Shown: positions 1-18,351 of the stretch, piece after piece
Position numbering within the stretch: the stretch's first letter is position 1
Layout: each line of letters begins with the position of its first letter
NCBI RefSeq assembly: GCF_018736105.1
Contig: NZ_CP076135.1
Coordinates: forward strand, 3,470,001 to 3,534,000
DNA length: 64,000 bases
Reading direction: 5' to 3'
Source: Bradyrhizobium sediminis
GTDB lineage: Bacteria > Pseudomonadota > Alphaproteobacteria > Rhizobiales > Xanthobacteraceae
Made by a program: the position numbers and the translations under genes
Notes under the pieces: model-generated
Told to the model about the DNA's origin: nothing
Seen by the model: only the letters and a program-made list of their open reading frames with translations
Database searches by the model: none

Positions 1-2
1 TC

Positions 3-368
3 TCGACCTCCTGCCCAGCGGCGGGCACCGGCACCACCAAGGTCTTCACCGACGTTGGGCGTCTGTGCAACGTCTACATCCCGCAATGGCTGGCGACCGA
101 CGGCATGGCCGCCGGCAAGATCGCGGAGTTCTACAGCGATCCGGAAAAGACGGCGTGCGAGGCGCGGTGCCTGGCGAAGGCCTACCACCTGCGTTCGCTG
201 TCGATCGACAACGGCCTGTCCTGGCGGGCCAAGCGCTGGGCACGCTTCATCGCACGGTTGTCGCTGGGCAGGTGGCGATCGATCCGCAAGCGGTTTGCGG
301 CCGGATCGACGCCGCGAAGCCTGGCCGCCAAACCGGCGGCGCCTCCGGAACACGGAAGTCTCGCGTAA
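3..368 (+). CDS. 3' end of an unidentified gene (partial)
   Basis: An open frame enters from the left edge and stops at TAA 366-368, giving about 121 residues. The visible part has GTTKVFTDVGRLCNVYIPQW near its start, an acidic DPEK stretch, then a strongly basic segment (WRAKRWARFIARLSLGRWRS) and a Pro/Ala-rich tail. I do not recognise it with certainty. The first half faintly recalls the C-terminal helical region of FAD-dependent halogenase-like oxidoreductases, but no diagnostic motif lies inside the window. The internal ATG at 105 is probably not the start because the frame is open and protein-like upstream of it. Confidence 0.5.
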   Translation, partial: STSCPAAGTGTTKVFTDVGRLCNVYIPQWLATDGMAAGKIAEFYSDPEKTACEARCLAKAYHLRSLSIDNGLSWRAKRWARFIARLSLGRWRSIRKRFAAGSTPRSLAAKPAAPPEHGSLA

Positions 369-430
369 GACGGCCTGACGTCAATCGATTTTAGCCGAGG
401 CGCCGGTTCGATCTGTCGGCTTTCGCCGGT

Positions 431-2446
431 TCAATCTTCATCGTCGTCGTCATCATCGTCATCGGGCCGATCGGCCGCGTGATGCGGCTTGTGGCTCTGA
501 TCGTCCCACAGCCTTCGATAGACGCCGTTGGCGGCGAGCAGCTTTTCGTGCGAGCCGCGTTCGATCGCCTTGCCGCCGGATATCACGATGATCTCGTCCA
601 TCTCGACCACCGAGGTGAGCCGATGGGTCGAGAAGATCATGGTGCGGCCCTTGGCGAGCTTCAACAGCGTCTTGTTGATCGCGGCTTCCGTGGTCTGGTC
701 GAGCGCCGAGGTCGCCTCGTCGAGCAGCAGCACCGAAGGATCGCGCACGATGGCGCGGGCGATCGCGATGCGCTGGCGCTGGCCGCCCGACAGGGTATCG
801 CCGCGCTCGCCGACCTGGGTATCGTATTTGTCCGGCAGGCTCATGATGTAGCGGTGGATTTCGGCCTTGCGCGCCGCCTCCTCGACCTCCGCGTCGGTGG
901 CGCCCTCCTTGCCGAGCCGGATGTTTTCCCGGATCGACATGTTGAACAGCATGTTCTCCTGGAACACCACCGCCATGCTCCTGCGCAGGGACTCGCGGGT
1001 CACCCTTCGGATATCGACGCCGTCGATGGTCACGCGCCCTTCGTCCGGAGTGTAGAGGCGAAGAATCAGGTTCAGCAGCGTGCTCTTGCCGGAGCCGCTC
1101 GGGCCGACGATGGCGATGGTCTTGCCGACATTGAGCTTGAGACTGAGATTGTCGAGCACCGGCGTATCGGTGCCTTCATACTTGAACGACACACGGTCGA
1201 AGGTGATGTCGTTGGTGATGCGCGGCAGTTCGGGCGCGCCCGGGCGGTCGGCACCGCCGCGGATCGGCTCATCGAGCAGTTCCTGAATGTGACGCACCGC
1301 CGCCGCCGACTGGATCGACACCGGAATGAAATGCATGAGATGGGCGATGTTGTAGGACACCTCCCAGAACGCGCTCTCGAAGGTGACGAAGGTTCCGACG
1401 GTGATCTGGCCCTTGGTAGCGAGATAGGCGCCGATCGCGAGCACCACGAGGTGCAGCAACAGCACCGCAATCGTGACCGAGCGCTCGACCATGGTCGAAA
1501 GGAACACCGCGGACGCAGTCTTGTTGCGAACGTCGTGGTTCCGCATGGTGAACCAGCCGAAGGCCCGGCGCTGCAGACTGAATGCCTTGACCACCGCCTG
1601 CGCGGCGACGTTTTCCTGCACCATGCCGAGCAGCGAGGATTCGTGAAGCTTCTGCTCGTAATTCGCCTGCACCGCTTTCGGCGTCAGGATCCGCGGACCG
1701 ATCAGCGTTATCGGAAACACCAGCAGCGACACCACGGCGAGCTGCCAGTTCAAAAACAGCATCAGGATGATGCCGGCGATCAGTTCCAGGAACGGCAACG
1801 CCGCGCTGTTGGCAAAACTCTTGATCGATCCCTCGAAGGCCGAAAGGTCGATGGAAAAGCGCGACAGAATCTCGCCGCGCCTGGTGCGGGCGAAATAGGA
1901 CGCCGGCAAATCCTGCACGTGCTCGAACAGGCGGGAGCGCACGTCCGATATGACGGAGGACGCGAGCCGGGCGTCCCAGCGCTCATACCATACCGCGACG
2001 ATCGAGGTGACGATGCCGGCCGCCGCGAGCACGCCGAGGATGATGTAGAGTGCATGGAAATCCTCCTCGCCGAGCGCGTCGTCGATCAGGAATTTCAGGC
2101 TCAGCGGCATGATGACGTTGAACAGCGTCTCGACCACGACGCCGAAGCCGACGATCGCCAGCATTTTCTTGTAGTTCTTCAGGAACGGCTGGATGAACGC
2201 ATAGATCGTCGCCAGCGCACCGGCGGCTTCCTTCGCCGTAAAGACGACGAGATCCTCATCGTCGTCATCGTCGATCTCGATCTCGTCATCCTCGTCATCG
2301 GGTTCCGGCGGCTTGGCCGCCTTGTCGCCGACGGGACGATTCGCAAGCCCGGCGCCCGCCACCAGCTTCTCGTCGAGCTCCGGCGCGGCCGGGTTGTCAG
2401 CGGAAGCAGGGTTCCGATCGTCCGATGAAGGAGGCTTGGGCGCCAT
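431..2446 (-). CDS. ABC transporter, fused permease and ATPase (exporter type)
   Basis: A half-transporter of 671 residues, expected to work as an inner-membrane homodimer exporting a lipid, peptide or drug-like substrate; the substrate cannot be read from sequence. After an unusual acidic N-terminal region (about residues 40-70, a run of D and E) come six predicted transmembrane helices. The nucleotide-binding domain has Walker A GPSGSGKS (about 446), signature LSGGQRQRIAIARA (about 549), Walker B VLLLDEATSALD (about 575) and H-loop STHR. The protein ends in a run of Asp. I chose ATG 2446 (MAPKPPSS) because the 25 residues upstream look non-coding. It precedes no obvious partner gene. Confidence 0.9.
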   Translation of the reverse strand: MAPKPPSSDDRNPASADNPAAPELDEKLVAGAGLANRPVGDKAAKPPEPDDEDDEIEIDDDDDEDLVVFTAKEAAGALATIYAFIQPFLKNYKKMLAIVGFGVVVETLFNVIMPLSLKFLIDDALGEEDFHALYIILGVLAAAGIVTSIVAVWYERWDARLASSVISDVRSRLFEHVQDLPASYFARTRRGEILSRFSIDLSAFEGSIKSFANSAALPFLELIAGIILMLFLNWQLAVVSLLVFPITLIGPRILTPKAVQANYEQKLHESSLLGMVQENVAAQAVVKAFSLQRRAFGWFTMRNHDVRNKTASAVFLSTMVERSVTIAVLLLHLVVLAIGAYLATKGQITVGTFVTFESAFWEVSYNIAHLMHFIPVSIQSAAAVRHIQELLDEPIRGGADRPGAPELPRITNDITFDRVSFKYEGTDTPVLDNLSLKLNVGKTIAIVGPSGSGKSTLLNLILRLYTPDEGRVTIDGVDIRRVTRESLRRSMAVVFQENMLFNMSIRENIRLGKEGATDAEVEEAARKAEIHRYIMSLPDKYDTQVGERGDTLSGGQRQRIAIARAIVRDPSVLLLDEATSALDQTTEAAINKTLLKLAKGRTMIFSTHRLTSVVEMDEIIVISGGKAIERGSHEKLLAANGVYRRLWDDQSHKPHHAADRPDDDDDDDDED

Positions 2447-2631
2447 AAAACCAACCGATGCTGCACGGCCGGCATGACCGCAAAATCGAAGACGGCGGCC
2501 CCGGAGAACCACCGCCCGCAATCCTATGCGATCGGAATGCGTTCGGCAAAATAATTGGAGGACCGGCGAGCGCCGACCGCGCCTTTGGCAAAAGTGAGCA
2601 CCGGTCTTGCGACCAGAATACGCGCCGTCAA

Positions 2632-4689
2632 CTAATCGTCGTCGGCGGCAACCTTGTCAAAGAACGAGTAGCGCAGGCTGTCGGAATCCGCATACCACTG
2701 GCCGGGTCCCTTGTTGGCGGCCAGCGTCGCCGCCCAGAGCGCGTCCGTAGTGTCGCGGCGGTGCATCGACAGGTCGAACCCGTTGGAGAAGAACAATTCC
2801 GACCACTCCCACCAGGTGCCGAGCTTCTTGACCCCGCGCAGCAGGTCGTAGCGATCGATCAGCGCCGGCGCCATATCCGACGTCACCGAACCGAACACCA
2901 GGCCGGTCTTCGTCACGCGGTTCAATTCGCGAATCGCGCGGGGCACCTGCTTTTCCCCGACATGGCACAGGCTGGTTTCGAACACGAAGTCGAATTCCCC
3001 GTCCTTGAACGGCATATCGACGATCGATCCAAGCTTGTTGAATTTCTTCAGCGCCTTCGGGGTCCTGGCGTGGATCGTACGGTTGTTCTCGATGCCCCAT
3101 GCATCTATTCCGCGATCGCGCAGCGCTCCGACCAGCTCTCCGCTGGCGGAGCCGGCGACCAGGAGCTTGTAGCCCTTGGCCCTGCCCCACACGATCTTGA
3201 TGAGATCGGTCAGGTAGCCTGGATCAGTGAACTGGCTCCAGACCTCGTGATAGGGGCCGAGCCCGCGATAATTCTCGAAATATTCGCGGTCGATCCTGTC
3301 GGACGAAGGCTTGCCGCCCTCGCCGCGGGCGCGGCGCAACCGCATCATCTCGGTGACGATGATGTCGGTGGCAGCATCGGAGGAATCGAGCAGCCCGTTC
3401 AGTGTCGAGTCGAACAGATAGTCGCCGACCACGACGAGGCCGGGATGCTGCTTCGGCTCGGGCCGGTGATTTGTCATGACGTCGCGCGCCGGCAGACCGC
3501 CGGGAATCGCATTCACCGAGGACAGCCAGCGGTGGGTCTTGCCCTCCAGGAAATGCGCGCGCGCGTCGCCGAGCGAAGCCGGCAGCGACTTCAGCGCGGC
3601 ATCAATCAGTTCCTGATCGCCGAGATTGGCGAACGCGAGCGCATCGGATCCGGCGATCAGCCAGTTCAGCACGCCGTGCTTGCCGACATCGTGGCGCGCG
3701 CCTTCGTTGTAGACGCAGCAGCCGCCGAATGCTTCCGACATGAACCAGGCGCCCGGGATCTTCTCGCCCCAGAACGGCTCGTCGAACAGCAGCGAGATCC
3801 GCAGATAATGCGCGGGCCGGTCGAAATAGGCGACGTGCTTGACCATCGACTTGCGCAGCTGCTCGCCGTCCCAGCGCATGGTGGCGAGCCAGGAGTGCGG
3901 CAGGCACATCAGCACCAGATCGAAGTCCTTGGTCTCCGGTCCCTTGCCGTTCATCATGTTGAGCCGGTAGCGGCCCGCCTCGGTCTTGCCGACCTTGAGC
4001 ACCCGGTGATTGAGCTGGATCTTCGCGTTGACTTCCGACTGCAGACACTCGATCAGCTGCTCATTGCCGTTCTGGATCGAATACAGCCCGATGTAGCCGT
4101 CGACATCCATCACGAAGTTCTTCAGCGCATTCAGCCCGTTGGTGTTGTGGCTCTCGGTGGCGATATCGGAGCGCGCCATCACCTTGAGGAAGCGCTTGGC
4201 CGTGGGATCGTCGACTTCCTTGTCGAGCAACTCCTCGCAGGAAAGATAGGCCCACGGGTGCTCGTTGTCGTGCGCGCCGACGCCTTCGTAATATTCGACC
4301 GGCGACACCATCTCGGTGCAGCGCTTGCGAAACGCTTCGATCGCGTCCGCAGTCTTGGCGCCGTATTTGCGGCGCATTCCCGGCACGTCGTTCAGAAGCT
4401 CGCCGTCGAGATGGACCTGCTCGGCATCCATCGGAATGGTCTGCAGACCGAAATGCTGGATCAGCTCGCGCAGCGGATCGGGTCCGGTCATCGAATAATC
4501 GTAGATCTCGGCGACGCCGGCTTCATACATCGCGGGCGCCGAATCGAACTTGCGGGTGACGATCTTGCCGCCGACGCGGTCGGAAGCTTCGTAGATCGTG
4601 ATGCGGCAGAGTTCGCCGAGCTTCTTCTTCAGATACCAGGCGCTCATCAGCCCGCCGGGGCCGCCGCCAACGATTGCAAGATCCAGCAT
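2632..4689 (-). CDS. FAD-dependent amine-oxidase-like protein fused to a SAM methyltransferase domain
   Basis: 685 residues. It starts at MLDLAIVGGGPGGLMSAWYL, a Rossmann FAD motif at residues 7-20 followed by an EASDRVGGK segment typical of flavin amine oxidases and desaturases. The oxidoreductase part runs to about residue 470 and ends with the VVVGDYLFDSTLNG flavin-contact region. From about residue 505 a second domain begins (YKLLVAGSASGEL, then GIENN, DMPFKDGEFDFVFETSLCHV), which reads as a class I methyltransferase with a degenerate glycine-rich loop. I chose ATG 4689 over the upstream ATG 4716 because the latter adds only a basic stretch before the FAD fold. The pathway is unknown; both domains may act on one small molecule. 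Confidence 0.8.
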   Translation of the reverse strand: MLDLAIVGGGPGGLMSAWYLKKKLGELCRITIYEASDRVGGKIVTRKFDSAPAMYEAGVAEIYDYSMTGPDPLRELIQHFGLQTIPMDAEQVHLDGELLNDVPGMRRKYGAKTADAIEAFRKRCTEMVSPVEYYEGVGAHDNEHPWAYLSCEELLDKEVDDPTAKRFLKVMARSDIATESHNTNGLNALKNFVMDVDGYIGLYSIQNGNEQLIECLQSEVNAKIQLNHRVLKVGKTEAGRYRLNMMNGKGPETKDFDLVLMCLPHSWLATMRWDGEQLRKSMVKHVAYFDRPAHYLRISLLFDEPFWGEKIPGAWFMSEAFGGCCVYNEGARHDVGKHGVLNWLIAGSDALAFANLGDQELIDAALKSLPASLGDARAHFLEGKTHRWLSSVNAIPGGLPARDVMTNHRPEPKQHPGLVVVGDYLFDSTLNGLLDSSDAATDIIVTEMMRLRRARGEGGKPSSDRIDREYFENYRGLGPYHEVWSQFTDPGYLTDLIKIVWGRAKGYKLLVAGSASGELVGALRDRGIDAWGIENNRTIHARTPKALKKFNKLGSIVDMPFKDGEFDFVFETSLCHVGEKQVPRAIRELNRVTKTGLVFGSVTSDMAPALIDRYDLLRGVKKLGTWWEWSELFFSNGFDLSMHRRDTTDALWAATLAANKGPGQWYADSDSLRYSFFDKVAADDD

Positions 4690-4814
4690 GTGTTTCCGTC
4701 GCCTCCGCCACCCCATTCGTTCCCGGGTGGCCAGCCTTAAGTCATCCCAGCAAAAGCGCTTTTCAGCCTGAAGGAAAGATGAACAAACCGGGTTCGGGCT
4801 TTGAGATGGGTCAA

Positions 4815-4850
4815 AAAATCAAAAAAAGGCCGGCGTGAAGCCGGCCTTTT
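4815..4850 (-). terminator. Rho-independent terminator of the rpoBC operon
   Basis: GGCCGGC (4828-4834), a five-base loop and GCCGGCC (4840-4846) form a perfect 7-bp GC stem flanked by A-runs on the low-coordinate side. Read on the minus strand it becomes a GC hairpin followed by a long T-rich tract, 25 bases after the rpoC stop codon. The flanking A/T tracts extend the pairing, so it could also end transcripts coming from the other side. Confidence 0.85.
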
Positions 4851-4875
4851 CCTAATGCACTGAATCCGTGCAGCT

Positions 4876-9075
<4,200 letters not shown>

Positions 9076-9167
9076 GGTCTTCTCCTCGCGTGCCGGTCGT
9101 CACCGGCAGCAAATTCGAAATTCTTCTAAGTCGCGCGCGCCCCGCTCAACGTCCGAGCGAGGCGCGG

Positions 9168-9190
9168 ATGCCCGGCACGAGGCCGGGCAT
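9168..9190 (-). repeat. REP-like hairpin in the rpoB-rpoC spacer
   Basis: ATGCCCGGC (9168-9176), a five-base loop and GCCGGGCAT (9182-9190) form a perfect 9-bp inverted repeat just after the rpoB stop codon. There is no T-run, so it is not a classical terminator. Its sequence resembles a short palindrome I recall as frequent between Bradyrhizobium genes. Here it may mark an mRNA processing point or only be a mobile repeat. Confidence 0.6.
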
Positions 9191-9201
9191 TGAAGCTTGA
9201 A

Positions 9202-13326
<4,125 letters not shown>

Positions 13327-13774
13327 CGTGGCCTCTCATTTCGTCGCCCGTGAGGGGCGAACCTTCCGAAGCGCGACTGCCATCGCCCCCGGGTTGAATT
13401 TCCGATACATCCCGAAAGTCTGAAGCCAGATTTCAGGATTTAAATCCCAAAGCGTGGCGCCGGACCTACAAAACGCAAAACGACGCGCGGGGCGCTTCCG
13501 CACCCGCCCGTCTCAACTTGCCTAGTTACGGACCGAAAAAGCCCGAAATTGCCTGTCTCCCAACGGCCTGCGCAGGAACGCTGCCGTTCCCGCCGCCTAC
13601 CGTGCTTTCGTGCTGCCGTCCCGATATGGGATGACAATCGTGGAGATTCGAGGGGTAAACCTTCGAATCCCCACACATTCTTGTGTACAACGTGGCCCGG
13701 AGGATCCCAGCCACGTCGTCAGAGATCCCGGGTCTCGCGTTGCTCGCCCGGGATTTCGCTCAAGTAACCCAGGG
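13327..13774 (-). other. rplL-rpoB intergenic leader, no gene
   Basis: 448 bases without a credible gene on either strand; the short open frames here are rich in rare residue runs and lack ribosome sites. The end nearest rplL holds two dyads: the stop-codon palindrome (13761-13781) and an ATCCCGGG/CCCGGGAT pair (13725-13732 and 13747-13754). In E. coli the equivalent gap carries an attenuator and an RNase III site that set the ratio of L12 to polymerase, so a similar role is plausible but only inferred. I saw no convincing -35/-10 pair. Confidence 0.5.

Positions 13775-13781
<7 letters not shown>
13761..13781 (-). promoter_or_regulatory. Palindrome overlapping the rplL stop codon
   Basis: CAAGTAACCC and GGGTTACTTG are perfect complements separated by a single base, and the rplL TAA lies within the dyad. 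No U-tract follows. A ten-base stem with such a short loop would open at the tip to a usable hairpin. It could act as a partial terminator or processing signal between rplL and rpoB; this is inference. Confidence 0.45.
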
Positions 13782-14146
<365 letters not shown>

Positions 14147-14202
14147 TGATCTGTTTCCTTAAGCGTATCGGTTCGAACCAGGTTTGATGTTTGCGAAGGG
14201 CG

Positions 14203-14721
14203 TCAGGCCGCTTCGCTCTTTGAGGCATAGGCCTGAACGACGCGCGCGAGCTTGGCCGCGGGCGCAGTCGAGAGCTGAGCGATCTTGGTCGCCGGCGCCA
14301 CCAGGAGGCCGACGATCTTGCCGCGCAGTTCATCGAGTGACGGCAGCGAGGCAAGCGCCTTCACCCCGTTCACGTCCAGGACGGTTTTACCCATCGACCC
14401 GCCGAGAATGACGAACTGCTCGTTCGTCTTGGCGAATTCGATGGCAACCTTGGGCGCCGCTACCGGATCGTTTGAAGTCGCGATCACGGTCGGTCCCTTC
14501 AACAGGGAACCGATGGCAACGACGTCCGTGCCTTCAAGAGCAATTTTGGCGAGACGGTTTTTCGAGACCTTCACCGACGCACCCGCCTGCTTCATCTGCA
14601 TGCGCAGCTTCTGCATCTGGGCCACGGTGAGGCCGGAATAGTGGGCGACGACTGCAACGCTGGTGGTCTTGAACAGACCGTTCAGCGCCTCAACCGCGTC
14701 CTTTTTTGCCGCTCTTTCCAC
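14203..14721 (-). CDS. rplJ: 50S ribosomal protein L10 (uL10)
   Basis: 172 residues from a GTG start at 14721 ([20 protein letters not shown]), preceded by GGAGAG about 9 bases upstream; the frame stays open upstream but the added residues are unlike L10. The RNA-binding part ([20 protein letters not shown], then [14 protein letters not shown]) and the Ala-rich C-terminal helix that docks L12 dimers are present. L10-L12 normally represses its own mRNA through a leader structure; a candidate leader region lies at 14722-14990. Confidence 0.96.
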   Translation of the reverse strand: MERAAKKDAVEALNGLFKTTSVAVVAHYSGLTVAQMQKLRMQMKQAGASVKVSKNRLAKIALEGTDVVAIGSLLKGPTVIATSNDPVAAPKVAIEFAKTNEQFVILGGSMGKTVLDVNGVKALASLPSLDELRGKIVGLLVAPATKIAQLSTAPAAKLARVVQAYASKSEAA

Positions 14722-15358
14722 AGCAAGCTCTCTCCGGTTGGCGGTCTCTAGCCCTAAGGCAGGACCGCCGGGTTGCACCCATCGTCCCGCCTGAACCTGA
14801 CCTCGAGACATCTCGGTCTCAGGACACGCCGGGCAAGACGACATTTGAAACGCCTGCCCTCCCGGGCCGAACGGGCCACGGGGTGTCGAGGTTCGAACCA
14901 AATCCGCATCGCGCCGCAGGCTGCGGCGCAAAATGAAAATCCGGTCTTCACCCGTCTATGCAGGCCGATAGATTAAGCCGTTGAAGAAACTAGGTTTCAC
15001 CGCGGGCGCCTGCAGTCTTGGACAGGATCGAGGCCGTCCGGCGAACCGAAAGACCCCTGCCCACACCCCTCCGAAACGACGGCTTTCCTTCCTTTCGAGC
15101 AATCCAAGCGGATGTCCTGAAAGGAATGATCTCCTAGCGTATCGGGTTTTCGGAATGCGAGCACGGACGTGCCAGCGACAGCCAGCACGCCCGGAAGGGG
15201 TTGTTTAACGAGTCTTTCCCGGCTTGCCAAGCCTAAACTTGCCAGGCGCAAAGTTCGGGCCGTTGCGAACAGTCCGGAAAAAAGCGCGAAACTGCCCGCC
15301 CGATGGCCCGTATATCATCCCAATCCGTCCGTAACGCGACGAATCCAGGGGGCAACGC
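14722..15358. other. Leader region between rplJ and a divergent cupin gene
   Basis: 637 bases with no gene I can support. On the minus strand it must contain the rplJLrpoBC promoter and the L10 leader; on the plus strand the cupin promoter. I could not fix either promoter by eye. The one clear structure is GCGCCGCAG/CTGCGGCGC (14911-14929). A ten-base palindrome GGTTCGAACC occurs at 14890-14899 and again just upstream of rplL (14169-14178). Confidence 0.4.
14911..14929 (-). promoter_or_regulatory. Strong hairpin in the presumed L10 leader
   Basis: GCGCCGCAG and CTGCGGCGC are perfect complements around one base, 190 bases upstream of the rplJ GTG on the transcript side. L10 leaders bind the L10-L12 complex through a kink-turn; I did not trace the full consensus, so this is only a candidate part of it. 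Confidence 0.3.
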
Positions 15359-15964
15359 ATGGCCAATCCCGGAGATACCTACTTCAATCCGGTCACGAGG
15401 ACAAAGCTGGTGTTCACGGCCACCAGCGCCTCGTCCGGCGGACGCGAACTGGCGATGGAATGGTTGGTGCCCCCGGACGAACGGCTGGCGGCTGCCGCAC
15501 ATTATCATGCCGGCCCTGAAGGTTTCGGAATTGAGCATTTCGACTTGCTTGAAGGCAGCGCGGCCTGCCGGATCGGCCGAGAAGAATTTTCGGCCAACGC
15601 GCCGCACACTTTCGTCATCCCCACCAACACCTCCCACGTCCATCCCTGGAACATCGGGGCGACGGTGATGAAGGTTCGGCAACGGATCACCCCGCCAACG
15701 CCCGATATGGCAATTCTCGCCGGGGTCGAGCGGTTCTTCGAGACCCTGACGGCGCTCAGTCAGCAAGGACGCGCCAACCGAAAGGGTGACATCCGGAACC
15801 CGCTGCAGGGCGCGCTCGTGCTCGCCGACGGGCTGCTCCCCGTCACCTACATTGCCGGAATCCCCCTTGGCGTGCAGGTCCCGTTGCTCAATGGATTGGC
15901 CGGTCTCGCCCGCGGGCTGGGTTACCAGGCCCACATCATGCCCGAGAAAGCACCTTCCAACTGA
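15359..15964 (+). CDS. Cupin-domain protein
   Basis: 201 residues. The first cupin motif is visible at about residues 47-67 (HYHAGPEGFGIEHFDLLEG, giving His-x-His, a Glu and a later His as possible metal ligands), and the second at about 85-95 (FVIPTNTSHVHPWNIG, with His). A C-terminal extension of about 90 residues ends in a hydrophobic segment (LADGLLPVTYIAGIPLGVQV) that may be buried or membrane-facing. Substrate unknown. GGGGG lies just ahead of the ATG. It stands alone on the plus strand between the two ribosomal-protein blocks and converges with the dehydrogenase downstream. Confidence 0.75.
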   Translation: MANPGDTYFNPVTRTKLVFTATSASSGGRELAMEWLVPPDERLAAAAHYHAGPEGFGIEHFDLLEGSAACRIGREEFSANAPHTFVIPTNTSHVHPWNIGATVMKVRQRITPPTPDMAILAGVERFFETLTALSQQGRANRKGDIRNPLQGALVLADGLLPVTYIAGIPLGVQVPLLNGLAGLARGLGYQAHIMPEKAPSN

Positions 15965-15999
15965 GCCGATACTGCCCCGGCTGGCGCCCCTTCGGCCTT

Positions 16000-16953
16000 T
16001 CAGCCGCCCCGCACCTGATAGGGCAGCGGTTGGCCGGCAAAGAACGCCTCGAGGTTGGCCATCACGCAGTCCTGCATCGCGGTGTGCGATTCCAGGGTGT
16101 GGCCGCCGATATGCGGGGTCAGCACCACATTCGGCAACGCGGTCAGCGCATCCGGCGCATGCGGCTCCTGCTCGAATACGTCGAGACCGGCGCCTGCAAT
16201 GGTGTTGTCGGCCAGCGCCTTGACCAGCGCCTGCTCGTCGATGACCGAGCCCCTGGAAATGTTGACCACACAGCCGTCCTCGCCGAGCCTTTTCAGGATC
16301 CCGGCGTCGACGGCGTGGTGGGTATCCGCACTGGCGCGCACCGCGATCATCAGCACGCTGCACCAGTCCGCCAGCGCCTCGAGGCTCGGCAGGTATTGAT
16401 AGGGCACGTCATGCCGGCTGCGGCTGAAATAGCCGACCTCGGTCTCGAATGCCGCCGCCCGCGCGGCGATCTTGCGGCCGATTTCGCCCATGCCGTAGAC
16501 GCCGATGCGGCGGCCGCGCATGCCGGCCTGCGGCCGCATCATCGGCGACGGTTTTGCCGACGACCAGCCGCCGCCTCGCACATAATCGTCCGCCGGCAGC
16601 AGGCGCCGCGTGGCCGCCAGCATCAGCGTCATGGCGATATCCGCAACCGATGACGCATTCGCGCCAGGGCTATGCCCGACTGCGATCTTGCGCTGCGCCG
16701 CGGCGGCCAGATCGACGCCGTCATAGCCGGTACCGTAGCAGACGATGGCCCCTAACCTGGGCATCCGGTCCATCATGTCACCGCCAAGCGGCGTTCCGCC
16801 TGCCGTGATCATCGCAGTGATGCCTGCGAGCTGTTCTGCCGTGAACATCTCATGCGGCGGCTTGCCCGCGGCGTCCATCAGCTCGAAGCGTTGCCCGATG
16901 CGCACCATCATGGCCTTGGGGAAGCGCGAATAGATCAACACTCTGTGGGACAT
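16000..16953 (-). CDS. D-2-hydroxyacid dehydrogenase family protein
   Basis: 317 residues, NAD(P)-dependent, expected to interconvert 2-keto and D-2-hydroxy acids (glyoxylate/hydroxypyruvate reductase-like). The nucleotide fold GVYGMGEIGRKIA starts near residue 148; catalytic Arg is in AVRASAD (about 206), Glu in DVFEQEP (about 261) and His in TPHIGGH (about 284), so the Arg/Glu/His triad is complete. It interrupts the usual rplA-rplJ adjacency and is not obviously cotranscribed with rplA because a terminator precedes it. Confidence 0.85.
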   Translation of the reverse strand: MSHRVLIYSRFPKAMMVRIGQRFELMDAAGKPPHEMFTAEQLAGITAMITAGGTPLGGDMMDRMPRLGAIVCYGTGYDGVDLAAAAQRKIAVGHSPGANASSVADIAMTLMLAATRRLLPADDYVRGGGWSSAKPSPMMRPQAGMRGRRIGVYGMGEIGRKIAARAAAFETEVGYFSRSRHDVPYQYLPSLEALADWCSVLMIAVRASADTHHAVDAGILKRLGEDGCVVNISRGSVIDEQALVKALADNTIAGAGLDVFEQEPHAPDALTALPNVVLTPHIGGHTLESHTAMQDCVMANLEAFFAGQPLPYQVRGG

Positions 16954-17031
16954 CGGCGGACTTCCTGCAGCGTTTTCGAGTGAAGCATGCCCTCGGACTT
17001 GATCCGGGGGTGGATGGCGGTTCGCGTAACG

Positions 17032-17066
17032 AAAAAGGGCGGAACAGGTTGCCCCGTCCCGCCCTT
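17032..17066 (-). terminator. Terminator after rplA
   Basis: On the minus strand AAGGGCGG pairs with CCGCCCTT, followed at once by TTTT, 26 bases past the rplA stop. It should end the secE-nusG-rplK-rplA transcript, so rplJ, rplL, rpoB and rpoC need their own promoter. Confidence 0.75.
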
Positions 17067-17091
17067 GATTCAGTTCAATCGCCGATCGGCC

Positions 17092-17784
<693 letters not shown>

Positions 17785-17790
17785 GACCCG

Positions 17791-18219
17791 TTACCCCGCA
17801 ACTTCAAGACCCATCGAACGGGCGGAGCCCTCGACCATCTTCATGGCCGACTCGATGGAGTCGCAATTGAGATCCTTCATCTTCTTCTCGGCGATCTCGC
17901 GCACCTGCGCCTTGGTCACCTTGCCGGCCTTGTCGCGGCCCGGGGCTTTCGATCCGGACTGGATTTTGGCGGCCTGCTTGAGAAAGAAGGACATCGGCGG
18001 GGTCTTCATCTCGAAGGTGAACGAACGATCGGCGTAGATCGTGATCACCACCGGAATCGGGGTGTTCTTTTCTTCCTTCTGCGTCTGCGCGTTGAACGCC
18101 TTGCAGAATTCCATGATGTTGAGGCCGCGCTGACCAAGCGCGGGGCCGATCGGGGGCGAAGGGTTCGCCGCACCGGCCGGCACCTGCAATTTCAGGTATC
18201 CGGTCACTTTCTTTGCCAT
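17791..18219 (-). CDS. rplK: 50S ribosomal protein L11 (uL11)
   Basis: 142 residues. The N-terminal Pro-rich [20 protein letters not shown] motif (thiostrepton/GTPase-centre side) and the C-terminal RNA-binding domain ([20 protein letters not shown]) are intact. The AGGAGT ribosome site is well placed before ATG. It follows nusG by about 130 bases in the same direction. Confidence 0.98.
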   Translation of the reverse strand: MAKKVTGYLKLQVPAGAANPSPPIGPALGQRGLNIMEFCKAFNAQTQKEEKNTPIPVVITIYADRSFTFEMKTPPMSFFLKQAAKIQSGSKAPGRDKAGKVTKAQVREIAEKKMKDLNCDSIESAMKMVEGSARSMGLEVAG

Positions 18220-18351
18220 ATCTCACTCCTGTTGTGCCGACCGGGATCGGCTGTTTCAGGTTCCGTGGTCCGGTTCGCATGACGGCTGGCGACCGTCAGT
18301 CCCCTTCCACGGCACTTCTCCCCGCCCGCTCTCGCGGAACGAGGATAACGA

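Noticed and set aside
479..2428. 649-residue plus-strand frame opposite the ABC exporter
   Set aside because: Shadow frame; the minus strand has complete ABC motifs.
2458..4740. 760-residue plus-strand frame opposite the FAD/methyltransferase fusion
   Set aside because: Shadow frame; composition typical of antisense GC-rich DNA.
13440..13676. Short minus frames in the rplL-rpoB gap as a small gene
   Set aside because: No ribosome site, poor composition, lies in a known leader region.
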